Shown here in pieces: positions 15,511 through 24,294 of a stretch of 39,166 nt of DNA. The DNA lies in NCBI GenBank assembly GCA_029977785.1, contig JAPOKG010000006.1, positions 1-39,166 of the forward strand. The letters are read 5' to 3'. A program made the translations under genes and the position numbers. The DNA is from Actinomycetota bacterium. Its GTDB lineage: Bacteria; Actinomycetota; Actinomycetes; Nanopelagicales; Nanopelagicaceae. The notes under the pieces were generated by a model. It was not told the origin of the DNA, did not search any database, and worked only from the letters and a program-made list of their open reading frames with translations. Numbering within the stretch: position 1 is the stretch's first letter; each line of letters starts with the position of its first letter.

Positions 15511-16568
15511 GAAATCGCCTGACTGATTGCTCTCTTAAGCGAGTCAATGTCATCTCGCGTAGTTCCGCTGTGAAGAGTCAATCGCAGATGGCCATTTGTT
15601 GGATATCCCATCGCTGCCAGAACGTGGCTGGGCTGTAAATCTGCAGCCGAACATGCAGAACCAGAATCAGCATCAATCCCATTTTTGGCCAAGGCGCGAA
15701 CCAATTGCTCTCCCGCTAGGCCTTCAACGGAGAGAGAAATCTTATGAGCTAGCGCCTTTGAATTAGCCGCAACGATATTTACGCCTTCAATCTCTGAAAG
15801 CGAATCGATGAGGTAACTGCGAATCAGTGGATCTTCTGGACTGAAATTTTCTAAGGCGATTGCTGCAGCAATAAGCAACGGTAGTGAGTAAGTGCCAGGG
15901 GACTTGATGGGCGCTATTCGAGGCAATGGGTAGATGTAAGAAGAATCGTTAATTGCAAGAACCCCAAGACCTGATGGACCATTCCACGATTGGGCATCAA
16001 AGAGCGCGGTTGACCAAGATTCTGGAAGTGGAAGTCGTGGGCCAGAGGCGGTGGCATCGACAGAAATCTGTGACTTGTGATGAGGACGGAAGTTTTGAAT
16101 TGTTCCGGTTTCTCCGTTAGCTAACTGAAGAGAGATGACCGTGTCATCGGCCAGGGTCGTTGTTTTCAAAATCTGACCTTCGTTATCAACTTCCAACTCT
16201 TGTACAGGTCCAGAATGCGCGCGGGCGATCGCCCTTATTTTTCCCTTGTCGATAGTTGCGTAGGCAAAGTTCTTAGTAGGGGATAAGAGTCCGGCGATTG
16301 CAAGGAAATGGCCGAGGCCTGGCTCGCCTATGATTTCTATTGCATCTGGGCGAAGGCCTAGTCGGTTTCCGATATTTTCTAACGACTGATTTCGAAGAAT
16401 CGCAGCACGTGCGGCGCTCTGTGAAATCTTCTTTGGGTCAGCCCACCCTTGGTCAAAAGCCGCCAACAACGCCTCTTTGGCGGCAGGGTGGAGCGGGCTC
16501 TCAGAGGTGAAATTTCCTGTGACACGAACCACCGAATGAACGCTACTCGCTCCGGCGAGCACATGCAC
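15507..16568 (-). CDS. Degenerate cysteine-desulfurase-like protein (class V aminotransferase fold, PLP lysine missing)
   Basis: The 353-residue protein aligns end to end with NifS/IscS-like cysteine desulfurases without a frameshift. The mobile-loop cysteine is retained at C306 in DADSGSACSAADLQPSHVL, as are a PLP Asp (D171) and a NETG-like ANGETG (150-155). However, the SxHKxxGPxGxG segment reads AQSWNGPSGLG (192-202): the PLP-binding Lys is Ser194 and the preceding His is Gln193. The Gln of DAxQ is Ala174, and the phosphate-binding SGT region reads EPGLG. It is therefore likely inactive as a desulfurase, perhaps a sulfur carrier or regulatory remnant. It starts at a GTG 23 bp from ctaC in divergent orientation; an internal GTG near residue 13 is an alternative start. 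Confidence 0.8.
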   Translation of the reverse strand: MHVLAGASSVHSVVRVTGNFTSESPLHPAAKEALLAAFDQGWADPKKISQSAARAAILRNQSLENIGNRLGLRPDAIEIIGEPGLGHFLAIAGLLSPTKNFAYATIDKGKIRAIARAHSGPVQELEVDNEGQILKTTTLADDTVISLQLANGETGTIQNFRPHHKSQISVDATASGPRLPLPESWSTALFDAQSWNGPSGLGVLAINDSSYIYPLPRIAPIKSPGTYSLPLLIAAAIALENFSPEDPLIRSYLIDSLSEIEGVNIVAANSKALAHKISLSVEGLAGEQLVRALAKNGIDADSGSACSAADLQPSHVLAAMGYPTNGHLRLTLHSGTTRDDIDSLKRAISQAIS

Positions 16569-16578
16569 ACCGCACCAC

Positions 16579-16584
16579 TATCCT
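16579..16584 (+). promoter_or_regulatory. Candidate -10 box (TATCCT), ctaCDF operon
   Basis: TATCCT lies 7 nt before the ctaC ATG at 16592, within the 23-bp gap to the divergent desulfurase-like gene. It implies a leaderless transcript for the oxidase operon. Confidence 0.65.
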
Positions 16585-16591
16585 TAGCCCT

Positions 16592-17362
16592 ATGTCTCAC
16601 ACTTCGCGTAGATGGCGCCCAGTCCGAGCGGCTGCGGTTCTCGCGCCACTTGCAATAGCGCTGAGTGGTTGTTCCTTTGATGCAAAGAATATTTCCGGCA
16701 TGGGATTCCCGAAGGATGCTTCCAGCGTCAATGACATCTCGATTTCACTTTGGCAAGGAGCCTGGATTGCGGGAGCGGTAGTTGGAATTATTACTCTCGT
16801 TCTACTTTTGTGGCCAGCTGTTTTCCATCGCGCATCTGCCAGCAAGGGTGAGTTCCCAAAGCAGACCCAATACAACATCCCTGTTGAAATTCTCTATACG
16901 GTAATCCCATTCATTATCGTCTTTGTACTTTTCTACTTCACAGCAATTAAGCAGACAGAGATTGTTGATAAGACATCTCCGGTAAAGCATGAGATCAACG
17001 TCAATGGTTTCCAATGGTCTTGGCAATTTGGATACCCAGAAGCTGGTGAAAAGGCAGTTGTAACAGGAACGCCCGCTCAGCCACCAACTCTGTATCTTCC
17101 ACAAGGCGAGAAGGTTCGCTTCACGCTCACTGCAACCGATGTGGTCCATGGATTCTGGATTCCAGCCTTCATGATTCAGATGCAGAACTTGCCGGGTGAA
17201 ACTAATCAGCTCCAATTCACGGCTAATAAGCTGGGTGAGTTCCCAGGTCGCTGCAACATCCTCTGCGGACGAAACCATTCACAGATGCTCTTTAAGGTCA
17301 AAGTTGTAACTCCAGAGCAGTATCAGAAATATCTTGACTCCTTGAAGGCGAGCGCAGCATGA
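16592..17362 (+). CDS. ctaC: Cytochrome c oxidase subunit II
   Basis: The 256-residue subunit accepts electrons from cytochrome c domains through its CuA centre on the outer face of the membrane. It is a lipoprotein precursor: basic N-terminus, hydrophobic stretch and lipobox LSGC with C27. Two membrane helices follow (about 51-75 and 94-115). The CuA site is [14 protein letters not shown], with C221, C225, H229 and M232, plus an upstream His in DVVHGFW. There is no fused cytochrome c domain. Its stop overlaps the ctaD start by 4 bp. Confidence 0.95.
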   Translation: MSHTSRRWRPVRAAAVLAPLAIALSGCSFDAKNISGMGFPKDASSVNDISISLWQGAWIAGAVVGIITLVLLLWPAVFHRASASKGEFPKQTQYNIPVEILYTVIPFIIVFVLFYFTAIKQTEIVDKTSPVKHEINVNGFQWSWQFGYPEAGEKAVVTGTPAQPPTLYLPQGEKVRFTLTATDVVHGFWIPAFMIQMQNLPGETNQLQFTANKLGEFPGRCNILCGRNHSQMLFKVKVVTPEQYQKYLDSLKASAA

Positions 17363-19017
17363 CAACTTTCGCAGAACGTCCAACAATTGCAGCGCCCCGC
17401 CAAGGAGTTCAGAAAACTTCTCTTGGAAGCCAGTTTGTTAAGACCATTACCTCAACCGACCATAAGCGCATCGGCTACCTTTATTTAGCAACATCTTTTG
17501 CTTGGTTCCTTATCGGTGGCGTCCTTGCTCTCTTTATCCGCGCCGAGCTGACCCGCCCAGGTATGCAGTTCATGAGCGTTGAGCAGTACAACCAAGTGTT
17601 TACCATGCACGGAACGATTATGTTGCTGATGTTTGCAACACCACTATTTGTAGGTTTTGCAAATGTCATCATGCCACTGCAGATTGGTGCAGCAGACGTG
17701 GCCTTCCCTCGCCTCAATATGCTCTCTTACTGGCTTTACTTCTTCGGTTCAATCCAAGCAACCATCGGATTCTTAACTCCAGGTGGAGCAGCTTCATTCG
17801 GATGGACTGCTTATGCACCACTTGCTAACTCAACATATTCCCCTGGAATCGGTGGAGATTTATGGGTTATGGGTCTTGCCATCTCAGGTCTAGGAACAAT
17901 TCTCGGCGGGGTTAACTTCATTACAACTATCTTCACAATGCGCGCGCCAGGAATGACGATGTTCCGTATGTCTATCTTCTCTTGGAACGTATTGCTTACC
18001 TCAATCCTTGTTCTCCTTGCCTTCCCGCCATTGGCAGCAGCCCTTCTTGGTCTGGAATCAGATCGTCTCTTTGGCACGCATATTTTTGATCCGGCTAATG
18101 GCGGGGCCATGCTCTGGCAACACTTGTTCTGGTTCTTTGGTCACCCTGAGGTTTACATTTTGGCGCTGCCATTCTTCGGAATTGCAACTGAGATTTTGCC
18201 AGTCTTTAGCCGTAAGCCGATCTTTGGATACAAGGGACTTATCGCTGCAACTATTGCAATTTCAGCGCTTTCAGTATCTGTGTGGGCGCACCACATGTTT
18301 GCAAGCGGAAAGGTCCTCCTTCCCTTCTTCTCATTTATGACATTCCTCATTGGTGTTCCAACTGGAGTGAAATTCTTTAACTGGATCGGCACCATGTGGC
18401 GTGGCCACGTCACCTTTGAGACTCCAATGCTCTGGGTGATGGGCTTCCTCGTGACATTCCTCTTCGGTGGTATTACAGGAATTATCTTGGCATCCCCACC
18501 ACTGGACTTCGCGGTATCAGCGTCTTACTTTGTGGTCGCTCACTTCCATTACGTTCTCTTCGGCACGGTGGTCTTTGCGATGTTTGCTGGCTTCTATTTC
18601 TGGTGGCCAAAGTTCACAGGGCGCATGCTCAATGAAACGCTTGGAAAGATTCACTTCTGGACGCTCTTCTTTGGTTTCCACATCACATTCCTTATTCAGC
18701 ACTGGCTCGGTATAAAAGGTTTCCCACGCCGTTATGCGGATTACCTTTCTACCGACGGCTTCACTGAGATGAATATGATTTCAACAGTCGGATCATTCCT
18801 TCTTGCGCTTTCGATGATTCCATTCTTTGTCAACATTTGGATTACACGTAAATCTCCAAAGGTCGAAGTTGATGACCCATGGGGCTACGGATCATCTCTC
18901 GAGTGGGCCACATCGTGCCCACCTCCACGCCACAACTTCTTATCTATGCCACGCATTCGTTCTGAACGTCCGGCATTTGATCTCCACCATCCACACATCA
19001 AGACTGAAGGTCACTAA
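17359..19017 (+). CDS. ctaD: Cytochrome c oxidase subunit I
   Basis: This 552-residue, about twelve-helix catalytic subunit of the aa3-type terminal oxidase reduces O2 to water and pumps protons. Landmarks are [13 protein letters not shown] (haem a ligand region), [19 protein letters not shown] (CuB His and the His-Tyr cross-link), [11 protein letters not shown] (two CuB His) and [13 protein letters not shown] (haem ligands). GHPEVY is the type A mark. The C-terminal tail is cytoplasmic. It is translationally coupled to ctaC and followed by ctaF two bases after its stop. Confidence 0.97.
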   Translation: MTTFAERPTIAAPRQGVQKTSLGSQFVKTITSTDHKRIGYLYLATSFAWFLIGGVLALFIRAELTRPGMQFMSVEQYNQVFTMHGTIMLLMFATPLFVGFANVIMPLQIGAADVAFPRLNMLSYWLYFFGSIQATIGFLTPGGAASFGWTAYAPLANSTYSPGIGGDLWVMGLAISGLGTILGGVNFITTIFTMRAPGMTMFRMSIFSWNVLLTSILVLLAFPPLAAALLGLESDRLFGTHIFDPANGGAMLWQHLFWFFGHPEVYILALPFFGIATEILPVFSRKPIFGYKGLIAATIAISALSVSVWAHHMFASGKVLLPFFSFMTFLIGVPTGVKFFNWIGTMWRGHVTFETPMLWVMGFLVTFLFGGITGIILASPPLDFAVSASYFVVAHFHYVLFGTVVFAMFAGFYFWWPKFTGRMLNETLGKIHFWTLFFGFHITFLIQHWLGIKGFPRRYADYLSTDGFTEMNMISTVGSFLLALSMIPFFVNIWITRKSPKVEVDDPWGYGSSLEWATSCPPPRHNFLSMPRIRSERPAFDLHHPHIKTEGH

Positions 19018-19019
19018 GC

Positions 19020-19418
19020 ATGAAAGCTAACTGGAAACTCTTTACCTTCCTTTCAGTCTTTTACGTCATCATGACCGTGATTTATTGGGCTGTCGGTGGA
19101 GAACCTGTTGGTATCACCGGAATGGTTCTAGCCGCATGCCTTGCTGGAATGGTCGGTTTCTACCTCTGGTTCACACAGAAGAGAATTGGCGTGGAAATTC
19201 CTTCAGATAACGATGACGCTGAGATTGCAGATGACGCCGGCGAACTGGGTTTTTATAGCCCTCACTCATGGTGGCCGCTTCCCGTTGCTCTCAGCGCTAC
19301 AGCACTTAGCCTTGGTCTAATTATCGGTTGGTGGTTGGTACTAATCGCTTTAGGAACGCTTGTCCTTAGCATTATTGGAATGGTTACCGAATACGAAAAA
19401 CCTGAGCCACAGCACTAA
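19020..19418 (+). CDS. ctaF: Cytochrome c oxidase subunit IV, actinobacterial type
   Basis: This 132-residue small membrane subunit occurs in actinobacterial aa3 oxidases. There are hydrophobic helices near residues 7-25 and 32-50, an acidic loop (NDDAEIADDAGELGFYSPHSWWP, so only its middle is charged) and two further helices near 83-120. The GFYSPHSWWP segment is highly characteristic of the family. Start is an ATG two bases after ctaD. Its role is structural, in oxidase and bc1-aa3 supercomplex assembly. Confidence 0.93.
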   Translation: MKANWKLFTFLSVFYVIMTVIYWAVGGEPVGITGMVLAACLAGMVGFYLWFTQKRIGVEIPSDNDDAEIADDAGELGFYSPHSWWPLPVALSATALSLGLIIGWWLVLIALGTLVLSIIGMVTEYEKPEPQH

Positions 19419-19439
19419 TCTGCTGACGCTCTCTTAACC

Positions 19440-20303
19440 ATGAAGAAGCTGGCCGTTGCCGCTCCTTGGATATTTACCCTCATCTGGAGCTCAGGATTTG
19501 TCGTTGCTAAATATGGATTTGAAGATAGCGATTCGCTCTACTTCTTAGCGCTGCGCTTACTGTTAGCCGCACTCATTCTCTTCTTGCTCACAGTGGCTCT
19601 GCGTCAGCCTCTTCGACTTTCTCGTGAAGATCTGTATGCAACAGCTTTGATCGGACTATCTCTGCATGGTCTATATCTCGGTGGAGTTTGGTACGCCATC
19701 GAATTAGGAGCACCTGCGGGCTTATCTTCAGTCATTACCAGCATGCAACCAATATTGGTTTCGGTATTGGCTGTCAGACTCCTGGCTGAACCACTCACCA
19801 AGAAACAAATTGCAGGACTTTTCTTTGGCCTATCTGGAGTAGTGCTCGTTGTATTGCCTAAGCTCACTGGAGCAAGTGGATTTACGGCTGAATCTCTGGC
19901 TTTACTCTTTGTCGCATTAGTTGGTAGCACCATTGCAACTTTGCTTCAGAAGAAAATCGGTCGCGACATACCTTTGATGATAGGCACCACATATCAATTT
20001 CTCCTTGCTGGGATTGTCATGCTCGCTATCTCAGTAGCGCGCGGGCGAACTCGCTTTGAATTGACTCATACATCCTTTTGGACGATGTCTTGGGCGGTCT
20101 TAGTCACATCGATTGCAGCTATCTTGTTACTTCTTTGGCTCTTAAATCACGGTTCTGCAGCGAAGGTTTCAAGTTTGCTCTATCTTGTTCCACCGATGGC
20201 AGTTCTGCAGGCCTATGTACTCTTTCAAGAGAAGGTAGGTGTGATTGGACTTATTGGAATTATTCTGACCGCTCTCGGAGTCGCCCTCGTCATTCAAAGT
20301 TAA
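19440..20303 (+). CDS. EamA/DMT-family transporter
   Basis: The 287-residue protein consists of about ten hydrophobic helices in two EamA repeats (roughly 5-135 and 150-287). IWSSGFVVAKYGF at the N-terminus and the second-repeat VPPMAVLQAYVLFQE are typical. Drug/metabolite transporters of this type export amino acids or other small metabolites, but the substrate cannot be deduced here. It lies between the cta operon and a class III aminotransferase, with 21-bp and 19-bp gaps, so it may be carried on the cta transcript. Confidence 0.9.
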   Translation: MKKLAVAAPWIFTLIWSSGFVVAKYGFEDSDSLYFLALRLLLAALILFLLTVALRQPLRLSREDLYATALIGLSLHGLYLGGVWYAIELGAPAGLSSVITSMQPILVSVLAVRLLAEPLTKKQIAGLFFGLSGVVLVVLPKLTGASGFTAESLALLFVALVGSTIATLLQKKIGRDIPLMIGTTYQFLLAGIVMLAISVARGRTRFELTHTSFWTMSWAVLVTSIAAILLLLWLLNHGSAAKVSSLLYLVPPMAVLQAYVLFQEKVGVIGLIGIILTALGVALVIQS

Positions 20304-20310
20304 AGGTGAT

Positions 20311-20316
20311 TAGATA
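20311..20316 (+). promoter_or_regulatory. Candidate -10 box (TAGATA), leaderless aminotransferase
   Basis: TAGATA lies 6 nt before the ATG at 20323, the same hexamer and spacing as upstream of adoK. Confidence 0.5.
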
Positions 20317-20322
20317 GCGCCC

Positions 20323-21675
20323 ATGACACAGCCAACCGCCAATCCAGAACGTGGCAAAGAGGTTTTTGCCACCGACCGCGCCCATGTCTTCCACTCTTGG
20401 AGCGCGCAATCGCAGATTGCACCTCTTCCTGTTGCAGGGGGTGAAGGCAGCTACTTCTGGGATTTTGATGGAAAGAAATACTTAGACTTTTCTTGCCAGT
20501 TGGTCTTCACCAATATTGGATTTCAGCATCCCAAGGTAATCAAAGCAATCCAAGAGCAAGCGGGGATGCTTACAACTGTCGCACCGCAACATGCAAACGA
20601 GGCGCGTGGCGAGGCTGCAAAGCGCATTACTGCACGCGCAGGTGCCCATCACAACAAAGTCTTCTTTACCAATGGCGGTGCCGATGCTGTCGAAAACGCC
20701 ATTCGCATGGTGCGACTTCACACCAATCGTCACAAAGTTCTCTCCTTCTACCGCAGCTATCACGGAAATACTTCCGCAGCTATTGCCTCAACAGGTGATC
20801 CGCGTCGTTGGCCTAATGAATATGCCTACGGCCATGTCCATTTCTTTGGCCCCTATCTCTATCGGTCAGCTTTTTGGGCAACCACTGAGGAAGAAGAGTG
20901 CAAGCGCGCTCTCGAACACCTTGAGCAAGTCATCATCTTTGAAGGCCCTGCAACAATCGGTGCAATTCTTATTGAATCCGTCGTCGGCACAGCCGGCGTT
21001 CTGCTTCCTCCTGCTGGCTACCTCGAAGGAGTAAGAGCGCTCTGCGACAAATATGGAATCAAGTGGATTGCAGATGAAGTAATGGCAGGGTTTGGCCGCA
21101 CTGGAAAATGGTTTGCCTACCAACACTCATCAGCTGAACCAGATCTGATTGTCTTCGCAAAGGGTGTGAATAGCGGTTACGTTCCTCTAGGAGGAGTCAT
21201 CATTAGCGATGAGATCGCCAAGACATTTGACGAGCGCGTCTTCCCTGGCGGACTTACCTATAGTGGACATCCACTTGCATGCGCTGCGGCTGTTGCAACG
21301 CTCGACGTGATGGCGCAAGAGAAGATTGTTGAGAACGCGGCCGATATGGGCGAGCGAGTAATCAAACCGCTGCTTGAAGAGTTGATGGCTAAACATAAGG
21401 TAATCGGCGAGATCCGCGGACGAGGAACTTTCTGGGCCTTGGATTTAGTAAAGGATCGTCAGACTCGTGAACCGCTAGCTCCTTATGGTGGAACGAGCCC
21501 TGCGATGAGCGAGCTAGTCGCCGCCTGCAAGAAGTTAGGGTTAATGCCATTTACCAACTACAACAGAATGCATATCTGCCCGCCATGTAATGTGAGCGAA
21601 GCAGAACTGCGCGAAGGCTTTGCGATCTTGGATCAGGCCTTTACTGCGATAGCAGGTCACTACACAGGCAAGTAA
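20323..21675 (+). CDS. Class III PLP-dependent aminotransferase
   Basis: The 450-residue fold-type I enzyme carries the class III signature. D251 lies in KWIADEVMAGFGRTG for the pyridine nitrogen, and the PLP lysine is K280 in VFAKGVNSGYVPLGG. FTNGGADAVENAIRMVR provides the phosphate-binding loop. Length and motifs are close to taurine-pyruvate, beta-alanine or putrescine/GABA aminotransferases, all omega-amino donors. The precise donor is not decided by sequence. It follows a DMT transporter and precedes the convergent qcrB gene, with a strong inverted repeat between the two stops. Confidence 0.88.
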   Translation: MTQPTANPERGKEVFATDRAHVFHSWSAQSQIAPLPVAGGEGSYFWDFDGKKYLDFSCQLVFTNIGFQHPKVIKAIQEQAGMLTTVAPQHANEARGEAAKRITARAGAHHNKVFFTNGGADAVENAIRMVRLHTNRHKVLSFYRSYHGNTSAAIASTGDPRRWPNEYAYGHVHFFGPYLYRSAFWATTEEEECKRALEHLEQVIIFEGPATIGAILIESVVGTAGVLLPPAGYLEGVRALCDKYGIKWIADEVMAGFGRTGKWFAYQHSSAEPDLIVFAKGVNSGYVPLGGVIISDEIAKTFDERVFPGGLTYSGHPLACAAAVATLDVMAQEKIVENAADMGERVIKPLLEELMAKHKVIGEIRGRGTFWALDLVKDRQTREPLAPYGGTSPAMSELVAACKKLGLMPFTNYNRMHICPPCNVSEAELREGFAILDQAFTAIAGHYTGK

Positions 21676-21692
21676 GCCTTACTTGTGTAGTG
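21658..21692. terminator. Inverted repeat between convergent genes, likely bidirectional terminator
   Basis: Nine-base arms CACTACACA (21658-21666) and TGTGTAGTG (21684-21692) pair perfectly and enclose a second small palindrome (CAAGTAAG/CTTACTTG). The structure begins inside the last codons of the aminotransferase gene and ends before the qcrB stop at 21701. There is no U-tract, which is usual for actinobacteria. Confidence 0.55.
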
Positions 21693-21700
21693 CTAAGAGA

Positions 21701-23290
21701 TTAGTGGTGACCCTCTAGTTCGCGGCGCTCGGTCTCAGTTGCCTTAGGAACTGCAACTGCATGTGCACGAGAGATTCGATTACGAATCTTATTTCGAATC
21801 GCGGCCGGACGACGAACGCCGGCGCCATCAACCTCGGGAAGCTCAAGAGGAGCGAGCTGTTCGTGTGATGTTAGTAGCCATGCCTTTTCTGGGCTGATTG
21901 GCTCATGTACTTCAACAAACTCACCATTAGGCATGCGCACTAGTCGACCAGTTTCGCGGCCATGTAATACCAAATCGCGATCTGCTCGCTGTAGCGATAG
22001 ACATAGGCGCTTGGTCACTATAAAGGCGATCGGTGGCAGAACAATGATTGCAATTCTAGAGAACCACATCATCTGATTGATTGTCAGATCGAAGGAAGTG
22101 GCGATGATGTCGTTTCCACCGTTAATCAAGGAGACGAGTGTGAAGGTCAGAGCCATCGCACCGATTGCGGTTCGGTTAGGCGCATTTCGTGGGCGATCGA
22201 GGAGGTGGTGCTCTCGCTTATCTCCGGTGATCCAACTCTCGATAAATGGATAGAGAGCAAGTCCTGTAAAAATGATTCCCGGCAAAATCAAACCTGGAAT
22301 CAGAATGTTCCAGGAAATGGTGTAACCAAAGAGGTATGTCTCAATTGGTGGCGACATACGCACCAATCCATCGAGCCAACCCATGTACCAGTCAGGCTGT
22401 GAACCAGCTGAGACCTGTCCTGGGTTGTAAGGACCGTATAGCCAAATTGGGTTGATGGATGCAACAGCGCCTAAGAATGCAGTAACACCAAAGACGATAA
22501 AGAAGAATCCACCAGCCTTTGCCATGTATACAGGCATCAGTGGATATCCAACAACGTTCTTTTCTGTGCGTCCAGGACCAGGGAATTGAGTGTGCTTCTG
22601 GTACCAGACGAGCATGAGGTGAACTGTGATGAGAGCTAAAAATATTCCAGGCAGAAGAAGAACATGTACTACATAGATGCGCGGAATAAAGGCGAGCCCT
22701 GGGAAGGCTCCACCGAAGGCAAAATAGGAAAGGTATGAACCGACAACCGGTATCGCTTGAATAATTGCTTCAGCAATTCGAATTCCTGTACCAGAAAGCA
22801 AATCATCGGGAAGTGAGTAACCCAAGAACCCTTCAACGATTCCGAGGGTAAGAAGTCCAACACCAATGATCCAGTTGAATTCACGTGGTTTGCGGAATGC
22901 ACCGGTAAAGAAGACACGCATTAAGTGAACAACAATTCCTATCATAAAAATAAGGGCCGCCCAGTGGTGGATTTGACGCATCAAAAGACCGCCACGCACT
23001 TCGAATGAGATTTCTAGTGCAGAGGCATATGCTGCCGACATCTTTACACCCTGCAGTGGTTCGTAAGCTCCCTCATAAACCACTTCACGCATTGAAGGGT
23101 CGAACCAGAAGGTAAGGAAAGTTCCAGAGAGCAGCAAGATAATAAATGAGTACAAGCAAATTTCACCGAGAAGGAATGACCAGTGATCAGGGAAGACCTT
23201 CTGCAGGTTCTTCTTCATCCACTTTGCGCCGCCTGTGCGATCATCAACATAACCTGCAACGTTGCCGGCGATTCTTTCGCGTGCTGTCAT
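21701..23290 (-). CDS. qcrB: Cytochrome bc1 complex cytochrome b subunit
   Basis: The 529-residue membrane subunit of the menaquinol-cytochrome c reductase is of actinobacterial length, longer than mitochondrial cytochrome b because of a C-terminal extension of about 120 residues. Haem-ligand His pairs lie in LLMRQIHHWAAL/VVHLMRVF and VVHVLLLPG/LITVHLMLV. The Qo-site segment appears as NPIWLYGPYNPGQVSAGSQ instead of the classical PEWY region, which in this group reads PDWYMGWLDGL. It is the last gene of ctaE-qcrC-qcrA-qcrB and overlaps qcrA by 4 bp. Confidence 0.95.
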   Translation of the reverse strand: MTARERIAGNVAGYVDDRTGGAKWMKKNLQKVFPDHWSFLLGEICLYSFIILLLSGTFLTFWFDPSMREVVYEGAYEPLQGVKMSAAYASALEISFEVRGGLLMRQIHHWAALIFMIGIVVHLMRVFFTGAFRKPREFNWIIGVGLLTLGIVEGFLGYSLPDDLLSGTGIRIAEAIIQAIPVVGSYLSYFAFGGAFPGLAFIPRIYVVHVLLLPGIFLALITVHLMLVWYQKHTQFPGPGRTEKNVVGYPLMPVYMAKAGGFFFIVFGVTAFLGAVASINPIWLYGPYNPGQVSAGSQPDWYMGWLDGLVRMSPPIETYLFGYTISWNILIPGLILPGIIFTGLALYPFIESWITGDKREHHLLDRPRNAPNRTAIGAMALTFTLVSLINGGNDIIATSFDLTINQMMWFSRIAIIVLPPIAFIVTKRLCLSLQRADRDLVLHGRETGRLVRMPNGEFVEVHEPISPEKAWLLTSHEQLAPLELPEVDGAGVRRPAAIRNKIRNRISRAHAVAVPKATETERRELEGHH

Positions 23291-24291
23291 GATAAACGCC
23301 CCCAGAAGCTAGGTCCTACAGGTTCGGAAAATGGCGCTTGAGCTACTAAGTAGCCTTCGGCATCCACTGTGATTGCCAATTGTGGCAGAGGTCGAGCTGC
23401 GGGGCCAAAGATAACTTTGGCAGCGCGGGTGACATCAAAGGTTGATTGGTGGCATGGACAGAGCAGATGCTTTGTTGTCTGCTCGTAGAGTGCAACGGCG
23501 CAACCCATATGTGAACAAATTTTGGAGAATGCGATGATGCCTTCGTGCGTCCAAGAAAGTCTCTCGCTATCAAGATTAAATTCTTCAGGACGCATGCGAA
23601 TGAGGAGAACAGCATCCTTCGCGATATCTTCGAGGTGGCGTTCCTTGCCCTCTGGGAACTCTGGCTGAGTTTGAGCAACAGCGCCAATTTCGAGATCTTC
23701 AGGACGAATTGGTCGATCACCAGGGTCGGTAACTAAACGAGTTCCAGCTTTCCAGTGTGTCTTCTTTAAATCATCGCCTGGTAGTGGGCCGAGATCTCGA
23801 AGGAGTAATAGGGGAGTAAGACCTGAAAGGCCGAGCGCTGCTCCGAGAGTTCGCTTGATAAGTGGACGTCTACCCAACCCTGCGTTTGCGGCCCCCTCTT
23901 TCACGGTCTTTACAAAGTCAGCACGATCTTCATCATCGGAGCGAAATTCATGGCGTTGCACAACAATTTCTTCATCAGGCATCAGAGTCTTTGCCCAGTG
24001 AATAGCTCCTGCTCCAATACAGAACAAGGCAATCGCCATTCCGAGGCCAAGACCTAGTTGATGAGCATTTGTCTCACCCATAACTGGGATAAAGATAAAA
24101 GTCTCATCGCTAATGAAGATAAATGAGAATATGAGCAGGAGAGTACCGAGGGCGGATAGCGAGAAGAGAATTGCCACTTGTCGCTCAGCGCGCTTTGCAG
24201 CAACTGGATCAGTATCTGTTCTGCGATGAACGTGCGCTGGAAGTCCAGGATCTTTTATGAGATCTACTTCTCTTGACTCAGAATTAGACAT
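23287..24291 (-). CDS. qcrA: Rieske iron-sulfur subunit of the bc1 complex
   Basis: The 334-residue protein carries a C-terminal Rieske [2Fe-2S] domain with ligands in CSHMGC and CPCHQS, about 20 residues apart (near 259-281). The N-terminal half has about three membrane helices (roughly 40-60, 76-100 and around 150-165), as in actinobacterial QcrA, rather than the single anchor of mitochondrial Rieske proteins. It moves electrons from menaquinol to the QcrC haems. It overlaps qcrB by 4 bp and follows qcrC after 3 bp. Confidence 0.95.
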   Translation of the reverse strand: MSNSESREVDLIKDPGLPAHVHRRTDTDPVAAKRAERQVAILFSLSALGTLLLIFSFIFISDETFIFIPVMGETNAHQLGLGLGMAIALFCIGAGAIHWAKTLMPDEEIVVQRHEFRSDDEDRADFVKTVKEGAANAGLGRRPLIKRTLGAALGLSGLTPLLLLRDLGPLPGDDLKKTHWKAGTRLVTDPGDRPIRPEDLEIGAVAQTQPEFPEGKERHLEDIAKDAVLLIRMRPEEFNLDSERLSWTHEGIIAFSKICSHMGCAVALYEQTTKHLLCPCHQSTFDVTRAAKVIFGPAARPLPQLAITVDAEGYLVAQAPFSEPVGPSFWGRLS

Positions 24292-24294
24292 TGC

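Noticed and set aside
16802-17278. 158-codon open frame antisense to ctaC
   Set aside because: It lies fully inside a certain, conserved gene and shows no recognisable family or ribosome-binding site.
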